Notes under the pieces: model-generated | The model's input: the letters and a program-made list of their open reading frames with translations, nothing else | Databases searched by the model: none | What the model was told of the DNA's origin: nothing | Shown: positions 1 through 7,829 of the stretch, piece by piece | How positions within the stretch are numbered: the stretch's first letter is position 1 | Layout: every line of letters begins with the position of its first letter | Source: Verrucomicrobiota bacterium | GTDB taxonomy: Bacteria; Verrucomicrobiota; Verrucomicrobiia; Limisphaerales; JAHDYP01 | Length of the DNA stretch: 37,255 nucleotides | Direction of reading: 5' to 3' | Assembly (NCBI GenBank): GCA_023383055.1 | Contig: JAHDYP010000015.1 | Coordinates: 33,850-71,104, forward strand | Position numbers and translations under genes: made by a program

Positions 1-2
1 GC

Positions 3-842
3 TGGCGATGGATGTTGGGGGCGGAGGTGCTGCCGGCGCTGATCCTGTTGGCGCTGCTTTGGCTGGCGCCCGAGAGTCCGCGCTGGCTGATCCAGGCCGG
101 GCGCGAGCCGGAAGCCCGGCGGATCCTCGAGGATGTGTCGGGTGCGTCACAGGCCGAGGAGGAGATCAGGGCGGTGCGCGAGGTGTTGGGCCAGGAGGAG
201 GGCCGGTTCGGGGAATTGTTTGGCCGACGATTTCGGACTCCGCTCCTCGTGGCGGTGGCGTTGATGGCCTTTTCGCAATTCAGCGGGATCAACGCGATCA
301 TGTATTACTCGACCAAGATCTTCACGACGGCGGGGATTGGGGTGAAGGACGCGTTCGGGTCGTCGGTGATTGTCGGCCTGGTGAACGTGGTCTTCACGTT
401 TGTGGCGATCGGCTTCGTCGATCGGGCTGGGCGACGGCCCCTGCTGTTGATCGGTCTGGCCGTGCAAGTGGTGGCGTTGAGCACCGTGGGCGCCATGTTC
501 ATGGCGGGGGTCGGCGGGGTGTTCCTGTTGGTGGCGATCCTGGCCTTCATTGCGGCATTTGCGATGGCGTTGGGGCCGATACCCTGGATTGTCTGTTCCG
601 AGGTGTTCCCGACCCGGATACGCGGACGGGCGATGTCCGTGGCCACCTTCACCATCTGGGTCTCGTGCTACGTGGTCGCCCAGACGTTTCCGATGCTGAA
701 TGATCATCCGTCCATTGGCCCGGCCAAGACTTTCCTGGTCTACGCGGCGTTCAGTCTCGCGGCGTTGGTGTTTGTGTACCGGGCGCTGCCGGAGACCCGG
801 ACCCGGACACTCGAGGAAATCGAGGCGTCATGGGGACGCTGA
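3..842 (+). CDS. Sugar porter family MFS transporter (5' end outside the window)
   Basis: This is the C-terminal part, about 279 codons, of an inner-membrane sugar:H+ symporter or facilitator. The open frame runs into the left edge. The first codons read WRWMLG, which in sugar porters lies just before the conserved PESPRWL segment seen here, so the ATG at 12 is internal and not the start. Other family signatures are QFSGINAIMYYS (TM7), DRAGRRPLL (loop between TM8 and TM9), CSEVFPTRIRGRAMS (TM10 and following loop) and the C-terminal PETRTRTLEEIE. Roughly TM6 to TM12 are covered. The substrate cannot be read from the sequence. The next gene, a membrane acyltransferase on the same strand, starts 64 bases after the stop, so the two may be co-transcribed and act on a related sugar (inference). 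Confidence 0.93.
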   Translation, partial: WRWMLGAEVLPALILLALLWLAPESPRWLIQAGREPEARRILEDVSGASQAEEEIRAVREVLGQEEGRFGELFGRRFRTPLLVAVALMAFSQFSGINAIMYYSTKIFTTAGIGVKDAFGSSVIVGLVNVVFTFVAIGFVDRAGRRPLLLIGLAVQVVALSTVGAMFMAGVGGVFLLVAILAFIAAFAMALGPIPWIVCSEVFPTRIRGRAMSVATFTIWVSCYVVAQTFPMLNDHPSIGPAKTFLVYAAFSLAALVFVYRALPETRTRTLEEIEASWGR

Positions 843-906
843 GACTTGGGGGTGCAATCCCGGGCTGGTAAATGCGGGGAATCCCGGTAACGTGCGGGCC
901 ACCATC

Positions 907-2049
907 ATGCAAATGGACGCTAATGCCGGCCCGGAATCGGGGTCCAACCCTGGCCGGCTCATGTCGCTCGATGCCCTGCGGGGTTTCACCATGTTCTGGA
1001 TCATCGGCGGGGATTCGATCGGCCATGCCCTGGCCGAGTCCAGGCCGACCGGGTGGTTGGCCGCGTTGTGCGAGCAATTGGAGCACGTGACCTGGGAGGG
1101 CTTCCGGTTCTACGACCTGATCTTCCCGATGTTTGTATTCATCGTCGGGGTGTCGATTGTGTTTTCGTTGACGCGTGTGAACGCGCAAGGGGGACGTCCG
1201 GCGGCGGTGCGCCGGATCCTGCGCCGGACGCTGCTGCTTTATCTGCTGGGCATTTTTTACTACGGCGGATGGGCCAAGGGCTGGGACGATGTAAGGTTGC
1301 TGGGGGTGCTGCAGCGGATCGCGTTGTGTTACGGGGCGGCGGCGTTGTTGTTCCTGTACTTTCGGCCGCGCGGACTGGCCTGGTGGTGTGGCGGGCTGTT
1401 GCTCGGATACTGGGCGCTGATGGCGCTGGTGCCGGTGCCCGGCATTGGCGCCGGTCAATACGCCGAGGGTCAGAACCTGGCAAACTGGGTCGACGGCCAG
1501 TTCCTCCCGCTGCGCAAGTGGGATGGAGATCATGATCCGGAGGGTTTGTTGAGCACGTTGCCGGCGATTGGCCCGGGGTGGGGGGGGTTTTCGGCGGGTC
1601 TGCTGGTGCGGGTGGGCGGGGGCCCCCGGGGCGGGGGGGGCGCGGGGGTGGGGGGGGGTGGGGGGGGGGGGGGGGGGGGGGGGTTGGTGTGGGGACTCGA
1701 GTTTCCGATCATCAAGAAGTTGTGGACGAGTTCCTACGTGTTGTTAGCCGGGGGACTCAGCGCGCTGTTTCTGGCTTTGTTTTACTGGTTGATCGAGCTG
1801 CAGCGATGGCAAACCTGGGCGCAACCCTTTGTCTGGATCGGCATGAACCCCATCACGATCTACCTGTTGAGCAATGTGATCCGCTTTGACGACGTGGCGG
1901 CGCGCGCTTTGGGTGGACCGGTGCAGGGGTTCCTGGATCGGCAGGTGGCGGCGGGGTTCGGCGCGGTGATAATTTCGATCGGCGGGATGCTGTTGGCCAT
2001 GGGCATCTGCTGGCTGCTACATCGGCGCAAACTGTACCTCCGGCTCTAG
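907..2049 (+). CDS. DUF5009 / heparan-alpha-glucosaminide N-acetyltransferase-like membrane protein
   Basis: A multi-pass membrane protein of about 380 residues in the COG4299/DUF5009 family, related to lysosomal HGSNAT, which carries acetyl groups from cytosolic acetyl-CoA across a membrane to amino sugars. Visible signatures are SLDALRGFTMFWIIGGD near the N terminus, FRFYDLIFPMFVFIVGVSIVFS, RRILRRTLLLYLLG and FPIIKKLWTSSYVLLAGG, with a last helix ending in HRRKLYLRL. The ATG at 907 was chosen because it lies just before the conserved SLDALRG block. ATG at 961 is an alternative, and the open frame extends further upstream without similarity. Between STLPAIG and GLEFPIIKK the protein becomes almost pure glycine, encoded by a poly-G tract (see separate entry). 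The acetylated substrate is unknown. Its position after a sugar transporter suggests a sugar. Confidence 0.85.
   Translation: MQMDANAGPESGSNPGRLMSLDALRGFTMFWIIGGDSIGHALAESRPTGWLAALCEQLEHVTWEGFRFYDLIFPMFVFIVGVSIVFSLTRVNAQGGRPAAVRRILRRTLLLYLLGIFYYGGWAKGWDDVRLLGVLQRIALCYGAAALLFLYFRPRGLAWWCGGLLLGYWALMALVPVPGIGAGQYAEGQNLANWVDGQFLPLRKWDGDHDPEGLLSTLPAIGPGWGGFSAGLLVRVGGGPRGGGGAGVGGGGGGGGGGGLVWGLEFPIIKKLWTSSYVLLAGGLSALFLALFYWLIELQRWQTWAQPFVWIGMNPITIYLLSNVIRFDDVAARALGGPVQGFLDRQVAAGFGAVIISIGGMLLAMGICWLLHRRKLYLRL
1574..1683. other. G-rich low-complexity tract inside the DUF5009 gene, probable sequencing artefact
   Basis: The plus strand here is almost entirely G, ending in an uninterrupted run of 24 G at 1660-1683. 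The reading frame stays open and the total protein length stays normal for the family. The encoded residues become GGGP, GGGG and GGGGGGGGGG where relatives have a loop and a transmembrane helix. This looks like failed base calling, such as dark-cycle G calls, rather than biology. The true sequence of about 35 codons should be treated as unknown. Confidence 0.7.
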
Positions 2050-2116
2050 CCCGCGCCCTTCAAGGATTCCCGCGGGAAGTGAAGCCGTGGAAACGCAGGC
2101 ACAAGTGATGTGCGGG

Positions 2117-2516
2117 CTAGGATCCGGAGGTGCTCAGGACTATCTCCGGTTGAGCGGCCGCCGGCGAGGAGGTTTCCCCGCGTCGTTTGGCCCGGCGATA
2201 GGCCTCGTCAAACTCGAGATCGTGGAGTTGGTCGAGCTGCATTTGCCCGGCCACCGGGTCGAGGGGGATCTTGATCGTCATGGCGCCTGAGGTGCCCGGA
2301 GGCATGTGACCGCGGAACTTGAGCCGCGGCGCCGCTCGGTTCCAGGATGGTCCCGTCGCGAAGCACGACCGGAGCGGTTGGTCGAGGCGAAGACTCCGCC
2401 GCGGACTCGATCGCCGGGGCCGGGTATGCGGTCTCACCCATCAGCGCCGCGACGATGATCCACGGCAGCCAGCCAAGCACCTTCAGATAGAGCGGATCCG
2501 GCTTGCCAGGGCGCAC
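2117..2516 (-). pseudogene. Small membrane-anchored ORF with an apparent frameshift
   Basis: Reading leftwards, a GTG at 2516-2514 opens a frame with one clear hydrophobic helix (VLGWLPWIIVAALMG) followed by ILEPSGAA. Plausible coding then seems to continue in another frame from about 2325 (RLKFRGHMPPGTSGAM, then IKIPLDPVAGQMQLDQLHD and FDEAYRRAKRRGE), ending at 2117. Joining the two gives a protein of about 132 residues, with the shift in the GC-rich stretch near 2320-2335. Alternatively the second part could start on its own ATG near 2282. The GTG lies one codon after the TGA of the preceding Tat-exported gene and in the same frame, so translational coupling or stop readthrough is possible. 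No family was recognised, and the coding call itself is tentative. Confidence 0.4.
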
Positions 2517-2519
2517 GGC

Positions 2520-4037
2520 TCAGGCTTCCTCGACCACTCTCCAGCCGATAGCGTCGGCCAGGGCGTAGACGGACGGCTTCAGATCCCCGTAATAGGTGAC
2601 GCGATGCCAGCCCCAACGGTCCCACATGGTGAAGAGCTTCTCAAGGTCGCCCACCGGTTCGACGGCAAGCTTGGTCCGGCACGCCCGGTCGTCGGGGTCG
2701 TTGGCCACGGCTTTGCCCTGGTGCAGGAGAATCTCCTGGCGATCCTGGGCCACCTCCAGGGTTGTGGTCATATACCCCACCGGCAGGATCGACCGCACGG
2801 ACGCACCCTGGCGATCCTCCGAGTGGGTCAGGATCTGGAACGGGTTCGACTTCCCGTCGGGACCAAAGGCGCGATTGGACGCCACGCAATGGGCGTAAAT
2901 GATCTGGCGCTTCGCGGTGTCGATGACCGGGTCGGAAATGTACCCCGGTCGGCCCCGGGTCAACGCCGTCATCGCCACCATGGTCGCCGTGGATCGGATG
3001 TCGCACTCGCAGGCGCCGATCAAGCCTTCGTTCAACAGTTCGTGAAAACCGAGGCAGGGATAGGCGTGGATGTGGCCGCCGTAGAATCCGCCCAGGCAGT
3101 TGATCGTAATCGCGTTGGCCCCATGTCGCTGCAGCACCGCTTTTTGAGCGAGGTACATCGCGGCGGATTGCACGAGCGTCTCGCGCGACACGCCCTCGAT
3201 CCGTGCGGCCGTCCGCTCCCAACGGTCGGCAATGGCCGACGCTTCGTCGGGATCGGCGTCTTTCCAGGCCTCGTTCAACTCGGCGAACGCGACCTGTTCC
3301 ACCGGGATGGTGAACAGGGAATCCGCCGGCCCCGAATTCTGATCGCGCACGGCGAGGATTCTCGAGGTTTTCATCCGCTCCACGCATTCGTCGATGGGCC
3401 GTGGGTTGAGTGAATCCTGTTTGCAGTTCAACCGCGAAGGTTTGGGAGTGTGTTCGATCCGGACACGGGCGGTGGCGGCGGCGAACTCGGCGGCTTCGCC
3501 GCGTTTAAGAGCCCCGAAGCAACGGACCGCGGCGAGCAAATCCTTCGGTTTGGATGAAGCGACGAAGCCGACATTGGCAGCCTGCTCCCGCAAGAAGGCG
3601 GCGGTGTAGGTCAGGAATCCGCCGCTGCCGCCGTATTGGAAATCGGCGTAGAGGACCGGTTTGCCCGAGGTGGCGATGGTCTGGACCACGCGATTCCAAC
3701 AGTTGAGTTGAAACACCAGATAGCCGTCAACCTCGGTCGACGCGTCGGCTGCGAGAATGGCCTTGGCCTGCTCGGGACCATTGGCCAGGGAGACCGGGAA
3801 CTCGTAATTCGGGAAGGCCTTCTCCAACATCGTCCGGGTGTTGTCCATGAAAGGATTGAAATCATATCCCTGATTGGGCCAGTCGGGACCCGGTTGCACC
3901 GGCGCATGGAGACTGTACACCACCCGGATACGAACCTTGGCCGCGGCGCCGGCAGCGCACAACCGCGTCGGAAAGTTCAGGAACCCAGTCGCACCGACCC
4001 CGGCGGCACAGCCGGCGAGGAATTGGCGGCGGTTCAT
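2520..4037 (-). CDS. Tat-exported protein resembling the L-fucose/L-arabinose isomerase fold
   Basis: About 505 residues. The start at 4037 gives MNRRQFLAG followed by a hydrophobic stretch, a good twin-arginine signal, and has an AAGGG Shine-Dalgarno seven bases upstream. An ATG at 4079 would add 14 residues but has no ribosome site and pushes the RR motif inwards. The mature part begins VRIRVVYSLHAP. It includes a domain built around DGYLVFQLNCWNRVVQ and GKPVLYADFQYGGSGGF. The C-terminal half has ITINCLGGFYGG, CLGFHELLNEGLIGACECDI and TALTRGRPGYISDPV, which recall the middle and C-terminal domains of FucI/AraA-type isomerases. An isomerase activity is therefore inferred, not shown, and a Tat-exported member would be a divergent paralogue. 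The gene is followed immediately by the small membrane ORF ending at 2117. Confidence 0.65.
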   Translation of the reverse strand: MNRRQFLAGCAAGVGATGFLNFPTRLCAAGAAAKVRIRVVYSLHAPVQPGPDWPNQGYDFNPFMDNTRTMLEKAFPNYEFPVSLANGPEQAKAILAADASTEVDGYLVFQLNCWNRVVQTIATSGKPVLYADFQYGGSGGFLTYTAAFLREQAANVGFVASSKPKDLLAAVRCFGALKRGEAAEFAAATARVRIEHTPKPSRLNCKQDSLNPRPIDECVERMKTSRILAVRDQNSGPADSLFTIPVEQVAFAELNEAWKDADPDEASAIADRWERTAARIEGVSRETLVQSAAMYLAQKAVLQRHGANAITINCLGGFYGGHIHAYPCLGFHELLNEGLIGACECDIRSTATMVAMTALTRGRPGYISDPVIDTAKRQIIYAHCVASNRAFGPDGKSNPFQILTHSEDRQGASVRSILPVGYMTTTLEVAQDRQEILLHQGKAVANDPDDRACRTKLAVEPVGDLEKLFTMWDRWGWHRVTYYGDLKPSVYALADAIGWRVVEEA

Positions 4038-4231
4038 CGGACAACCCTTACAACTGTTGGTGGGAAGCATAGTTTTCATGATTAGTGGGATGCTGCGGAT
4101 CCAGGCTGTGGCCCGCAGTGTGCCTAATCGGATCGGCCGCGTCGAACAGAAAAAGTGCCGGCGCGCGGCGACGAAGACTCATGAAACCCGCCGTCGGCCG
4201 GTCAGTGGACGGGGCGTTGGGATCGGGTCAT
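4038..4231. other. Intergenic region between two minus-strand genes
   Basis: These 194 bases separate the ceramidase-like gene from the Tat-exported gene. They should hold the promoter of the latter. No convincing sigma-factor hexamers, riboswitch or terminator hairpin with a T-tract was seen. Confidence 0.4.
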
Positions 4232-5650
4232 CTACCGTTGGCGTTCGCCCCTGACTTGGGTGAGCAGACGCACGGCAGCCTCGACGAGAGCCTCGCCTGA
4301 ACCGGGGGCGCAGCGGGCGCTTTCAGGTTCGTAGTTCCCCTCGGCGTAGCTGCGGCGATCGGGGATGTAACCGATGTTCTCGTTGGCGAGGCTGACCACG
4401 AACGTCACCGGGAAGGGTGAGCGTTGCTTGATCGCAAGTCCCAGCTCGACGAAGACCTCGCCCGGAAGGCTGACCCAGGCCAGGTCGTCGCCCAGTGCAA
4501 GCACCTGAACCTCCACCCGGAACGGTTCGCCCTCGCGTTCGGCGATGTCCAGGGTCCGATACGCCCGCACCAGTTTCATGAAATTGCCGCCGCGATCGTC
4601 GCTCGTCGATTCCACCGTCGCCCGTGCCTCGATCACCGCTTCGGGCGTAATCTCACGCAAATCGAGTTGGACCAGTTCGCTGCGCGACCCGATGACGCCT
4701 GGGCTGAGGGTATGGAGTTGCTTGTAGGTCTGCAGCACAGATGCACCCAGAATCGTGGCGATCCGTTCCTGCTCGGCCGGGCCGTGGTTGGGCCAACTGG
4801 AGGCGAAATCGAGATGGTTGACGTTTCCGCTGGCGCCGTTGCCAAGCAACGTCACGTGTTGCGGGCCATGGTAGCGGGTCAACAGCCGCCCCAGCGCTCC
4901 CGGCCAGTCCGCACTGAACTGGCTGCCGCCGCAGGTGTCCGTGTGCATGGCAAAGTTGACATAGCTGGCGATCGCGGAGGCGGCGTCGCGACTCCCCGGC
5001 GCATCCACATACAGGACGCCGACCTCGGGATCGGTCGGCCCGGCCGGCATCACCATGTTCGGGTTCAACTTCCCGGGATTCCAGCCGACGGTCCCGTCAC
5101 GCATGAAGTACCGACGATTGTAAGCGAGGTCGGTGCAGCGTCCCACGGCGGTGCTCAGTCGTGCCGGTTGCGACCGACGAATCGCTTGTTGAACGGTCTC
5201 GGCAATGCGATTGGGCAACGCCTGGCTGTAGGCCAGCGCCAGCTCGTGATGTCCGCCTAATGCCTCCGCGCGGCGGCCCCGATGGACGAGAACCGGGCCC
5301 GTGTGGGCGTGCGTGGCGCTGATCAGGACGTGGGTTCCCGGGATGCCGCAGGTCTGGTGGATGGCGTCTCTGGCGGCGTCAGTGATTTCCCGGGTGATAC
5401 CGATCAAATCCAGCGTCACCAGGGCCATGGTCTGGTCCTGGCGGGTGATGGTCAGCGCCCGGCTGTACAAGGGATCCCGAAGCCCATCCGCGCCGCGCTC
5501 GTGATAGTAACCCGCCAGCGGAATGCCCAGGGGCGGCGTAATGTCCGCCCCCCGCACGAGCAGGGTCGTCAACAGGCCGATGAGCAAAACCCCGGCGGCG
5601 TTCGATGAGCGGCCGGGTCCGCGGTGAAGTCGAGTCGGATGGTAAGACAT
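4232..5650 (-). CDS. Neutral/alkaline ceramidase-like secreted hydrolase (copy 1)
   Basis: 472 residues with an N-terminal hydrophobic export segment (AGVLLIGLLTTLLVRG, residues 19-34). It matches the N-terminal catalytic domain of neutral/alkaline non-lysosomal ceramidase, a zinc amidase. ITPPLGIPLAGYYHERGA opens the domain. SATHAHTGP (H114, H116) matches the zinc and catalytic histidine pair. NFAMHTDTCGG gives the next zinc histidine. GNGASGNVNH is the glycine-rich segment around the usual catalytic serine. SLPGEVFVELG and ENIGYIPDRRSY give the expected Glu and Tyr ligands. The C-terminal immunoglobulin-like domain of long ceramidases is absent, as in many Verrucomicrobiota and Planctomycetota homologues. 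The natural substrate may be another N-acyl compound. A second, diverged copy lies at 18785-20173. Confidence 0.82.
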   Translation of the reverse strand: MSYHPTRLHRGPGRSSNAAGVLLIGLLTTLLVRGADITPPLGIPLAGYYHERGADGLRDPLYSRALTITRQDQTMALVTLDLIGITREITDAARDAIHQTCGIPGTHVLISATHAHTGPVLVHRGRRAEALGGHHELALAYSQALPNRIAETVQQAIRRSQPARLSTAVGRCTDLAYNRRYFMRDGTVGWNPGKLNPNMVMPAGPTDPEVGVLYVDAPGSRDAASAIASYVNFAMHTDTCGGSQFSADWPGALGRLLTRYHGPQHVTLLGNGASGNVNHLDFASSWPNHGPAEQERIATILGASVLQTYKQLHTLSPGVIGSRSELVQLDLREITPEAVIEARATVESTSDDRGGNFMKLVRAYRTLDIAEREGEPFRVEVQVLALGDDLAWVSLPGEVFVELGLAIKQRSPFPVTFVVSLANENIGYIPDRRSYAEGNYEPESARCAPGSGEALVEAAVRLLTQVRGERQR

Positions 5651-5757
5651 AGGCTTTCATTATCAGCTGGAGGCAGTGCGCACGAGCGGAAACGGACATC
5701 CTGATGCCGTTGCTCGACCCAGCGAGGCCGTGCACGCCGCACAACTGGCCCTCTCCG

Positions 5758-5805
5758 GCACGTCCCGGTTTTATGTCGCATATGCGACATAAAACCGGGA
5801 CGTGC
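5758..5805. repeat. Perfect 48-bp palindrome (24-bp arms, no loop)
   Basis: The centre is GCATATGC at 5778-5785, and every position pairs outward from 5781/5782 to 5758/5805. The inner part reads TTATGTCGCATATGCGACAT and the outer arms are GC-rich (CGTCCCGG and its complement). It lies 28 bases after the stop of the gene ending at 5834 and 108 bases before the start of the ceramidase-like gene. As RNA it would be a very stable hairpin. Neither side has a T-tract, so it is not a classical intrinsic terminator. It could be a terminator of another type, an operator or a dispersed palindromic element. Confidence 0.9.
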
Positions 5806-5833
5806 AAAAGCGGTAGTTGGTTGGCGGGAATGC

Positions 5834-6787
5834 TCAGTGGGGGAGAGCCGAGCCGGTTAGAGCCTGCAGGTAACGGAGGGTTTTGCGTGCCTGGAGGGTG
5901 ACGGTTGTGGCATCGCCCCGGGCGAGACATTCGACGAGCATCGGGCCGTGGGTAAAGCCGCCTTGGCGGAGGGCGGCGAGGACTTTTGGAAAGTCGACTT
6001 TGCCGGTTCCGGGGGTGACCAGCACTTCTTTGGGGGGGAGGAAATCTTTGACGCTCATGCCGGCGACGAGGCCGTTCACGGTGGTGGCGTCATCGACCGG
6101 GTCGAGGGCGCCGTCGGAGTAGTAGAAGATATTGCCGGGATCGTACCAGAGCCGGAAGTTGGGATGGCCGACTTGTTCGATGATGCGGCGGCATTGGGGG
6201 CCGGTGGCGTTGGTGCCGCCGTGAGGTTTGATGCTGAGGCCGACATTTTTTTCGCGGGCGTAATCGCAGCACTCGGCCACGACCTTGTAGTAAGCGTCGA
6301 ACAGCGCCGCATCGCCGGTTCCACCCAGCATCAGGTTTGGGCAGCGACAGCTCACGGAATGATCGATCAGTCGTCGTAACCCCGCGATGCCGGCCTGGAC
6401 GGAAATCGCCACCGGAAAGTCCCCGCCATAGATTGAGAGGATCTCGAGGTTCCGGGCTTTGGCGGCGTCGGCAATCCTGGCGACCTCCTCCGGTGTGGAA
6501 TCGACGGTGACGATCACCCAGTTCTTGCCCTTGGCGGTCATGAGACCGGCGTAGCGGAAGCCGGCTTCAGCGATGCCATCCAAGGCGACTTCGTATGGGT
6601 AAGCGTCCCAAGGACGGGTGTAGCAACCGAGTTGATAGCCGGCGGAGTCGGCGGCGGCGGAAAGTGAACGGAGAGCACTCAGGCCAGCGGGGGCGAGCAG
6701 TGCCCGCCGCAGGAAACCGCGCCGAGGAAGGTGAGGCGGAGGACTGGGGCGGTGGGCAGGCGGGGTGAAACTGGTGGGGGCGATCAT
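5834..6787 (-). CDS. Tat-exported sugar phosphate isomerase/epimerase-like TIM-barrel protein
   Basis: About 317 residues from the ATG at 6787. A TTG at 6823 could extend it, but without a ribosome site. The N terminus carries PRRGFLRRALLAPAG, a twin-arginine export signal at residues 21-35, followed by Ala-rich sequence. The mature part is a xylose-isomerase-like TIM barrel (AP endonuclease 2 family). Signs are YEVALDGIAEAGFRYAGL at the first strand-helix, NLEILSIYGGDFP, GLSIKPHGGTNATGP with metal-site-type Lys and His, FRLWYDPGNIFYYSDG (metal Asp) and a late MLVECLARGD (Glu). These proteins typically isomerise or epimerise keto-sugars, and exported members occur in glycan-using Verrucomicrobiota and Planctomycetota. 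The exact reaction cannot be assigned. Confidence 0.85.
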   Translation of the reverse strand: MIAPTSFTPPAHRPSPPPHLPRRGFLRRALLAPAGLSALRSLSAAADSAGYQLGCYTRPWDAYPYEVALDGIAEAGFRYAGLMTAKGKNWVIVTVDSTPEEVARIADAAKARNLEILSIYGGDFPVAISVQAGIAGLRRLIDHSVSCRCPNLMLGGTGDAALFDAYYKVVAECCDYAREKNVGLSIKPHGGTNATGPQCRRIIEQVGHPNFRLWYDPGNIFYYSDGALDPVDDATTVNGLVAGMSVKDFLPPKEVLVTPGTGKVDFPKVLAALRQGGFTHGPMLVECLARGDATTVTLQARKTLRYLQALTGSALPH

Positions 6788-7017
6788 GGCCGGAATAGTG
6801 GTTGAGCGGCGAGGAATGGGCAATGGCGAATGCGCGGGCTAAGGCTGGTAGGGTTCGGGATAGGTGGGTTGGGCGGCGAGGGCGCGCCAGGCGGGGTCGC
6901 CATAGACACCGGCCTGGGTTGTCACTGGTAGAAGAGCCGGGGTTTGTGGGTTGCGGCTATACGGCGGGGAAAACTCCGGGCTGGCGAGGGCGGGGCGAGA
7001 GTGGTAGATGATGGGGC
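6788..7017. other. Divergent intergenic region upstream of the ECF sigma gene
   Basis: These 230 bases separate the minus-strand TIM-barrel gene from the plus-strand ECF sigma gene and should contain both promoters. No TGTAACC-type site like those further downstream was found here, so the sigma gene may not be autoregulated through that motif. Short open frames in this stretch show no protein-like pattern. Confidence 0.4.
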
Positions 7018-7779
7018 GTGCATGCAACGACGGAAAGAGATCCGCGCGGGGCGGGGCGGGATCCGTTCGTGACCACGGATTGGAGCGCGGTATTGACCGC
7101 GGCGGACGTGTCGTCGCCGCGGGCCTGTGCGGCGCTGGGAGCGCTTTATCGGGCCTATCATTACCCGCTTTATGTGTATGTGCGGCGGCGGGGGTATGGT
7201 CCCCACGATGCGCAGGATTTGTTGCACGATTTCTTCGCGATCCTGATCGAGAAGAACTATCTGAAGAGCGTGGTCCGCGAGCGTGGCCGGTTTCGGGCGT
7301 TTTTGCTGGGGGCGCTGAAGCATTTTCTGGCCAACGACTGGCATCGGGCCAACCGGGAGAAGCGGGGGGGCGCGTTCACCTTCGTGTCATTGGAAGAGTT
7401 GATGGGAGATGCGGAGTGTCGATTCCAGGTGGCGGCGACGGAGTCGGTGGCGCCGGAGAGCCAATTCGACCGGGAGTGGGCGCGGACTCTGTTAAGCCGG
7501 GTATTGAGCGAGTTACGCCGGGAAGCCGAGTTATCCGGGCGCGGGGCGCAGTTCGAGGTATTGAAGGTTTTTCTCAGCGCGCCCGGTTCGGCGGAGGCGT
7601 ATGGGAAGGCGGCGATCGAACTGGGGAGCACGGCGCGGGCGGTGAAGGTGGCGGTGCATCGGTTGCGCCAGCGTTTTCAGGAGGCGTTACGGCGGGAGAT
7701 CGGTCACACGGTGGGTCCGGTGGGGGAGATCGAGGAGGAACTCCGACACCTGGCGATGGTGTTGCGCCTGGATTCGTAA
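7018..7779 (+). CDS. ECF-type RNA polymerase sigma factor (kinase-linked group)
   Basis: 253 residues from a GTG at 7018. A stop at 7009 prevents a longer frame, and a GTG at 7069 is a shorter option. Region 2 is recognisable as LYRAYHYPLYVYVRRRGYGPHDAQDLLHDFF followed by RGRFRAFLLGALKHFLANDWHRANREKRGG. Region 4 is VLKVFLSA, AYGKAAIELGSTARAVKVAVHRLRQRFQEALRREI, a helix-turn-helix. The pattern, including the GRFRxFLLxALKHFLxxDW block, is that of ECF factors next to Ser/Thr kinase genes in Planctomycetota and Verrucomicrobiota. No anti-sigma gene is adjacent. The next gene is a membrane kinase that may control activity by phosphorylation (inference). Likely targets are the kinase gene and the secreted propeller operon. 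Confidence 0.9.
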   Translation: MHATTERDPRGAGRDPFVTTDWSAVLTAADVSSPRACAALGALYRAYHYPLYVYVRRRGYGPHDAQDLLHDFFAILIEKNYLKSVVRERGRFRAFLLGALKHFLANDWHRANREKRGGAFTFVSLEELMGDAECRFQVAATESVAPESQFDREWARTLLSRVLSELRREAELSGRGAQFEVLKVFLSAPGSAEAYGKAAIELGSTARAVKVAVHRLRQRFQEALRREIGHTVGPVGEIEEELRHLAMVLRLDS

Positions 7780-7785
7780 TCTGTG

Positions 7786-7814
7786 TGTAACCGGATGCCG
7801 GATTTCTGTCTGAA
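7786..7814 (+). promoter_or_regulatory. Putative ECF promoter of the kinase gene (TGTAACC, N16, TCTGAA)
   Basis: A TGTAACC box at 7786-7792 is separated by 16 bases from TCTGAA at 7809-7814. The kinase start codon follows 15 bases later. The same -35 box, extended as TGTAACCGG, with the same spacing and a related -10 (TCAGAG), lies upstream of the propeller gene at 11399-11427. Shared boxes and identical spacing beside an ECF sigma gene suggest a promoter recognised by that sigma factor. This rests on two instances only. Confidence 0.55.
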
Positions 7815-7829
7815 CGGTTAAGAACGAAA

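Noticed and set aside
2050..2080. Terminator after the DUF5009 gene
   Set aside because: A CCCGCG/CGCGGG pair exists, but there is no T-tract and the loop is long. In such GC-rich DNA this is expected by chance.
6802..7011. Small plus-strand ORF before the first sigma gene
   Set aside because: Arg/Gly-rich composition, no ribosome site and no similarity. It lies in the divergent promoter region.
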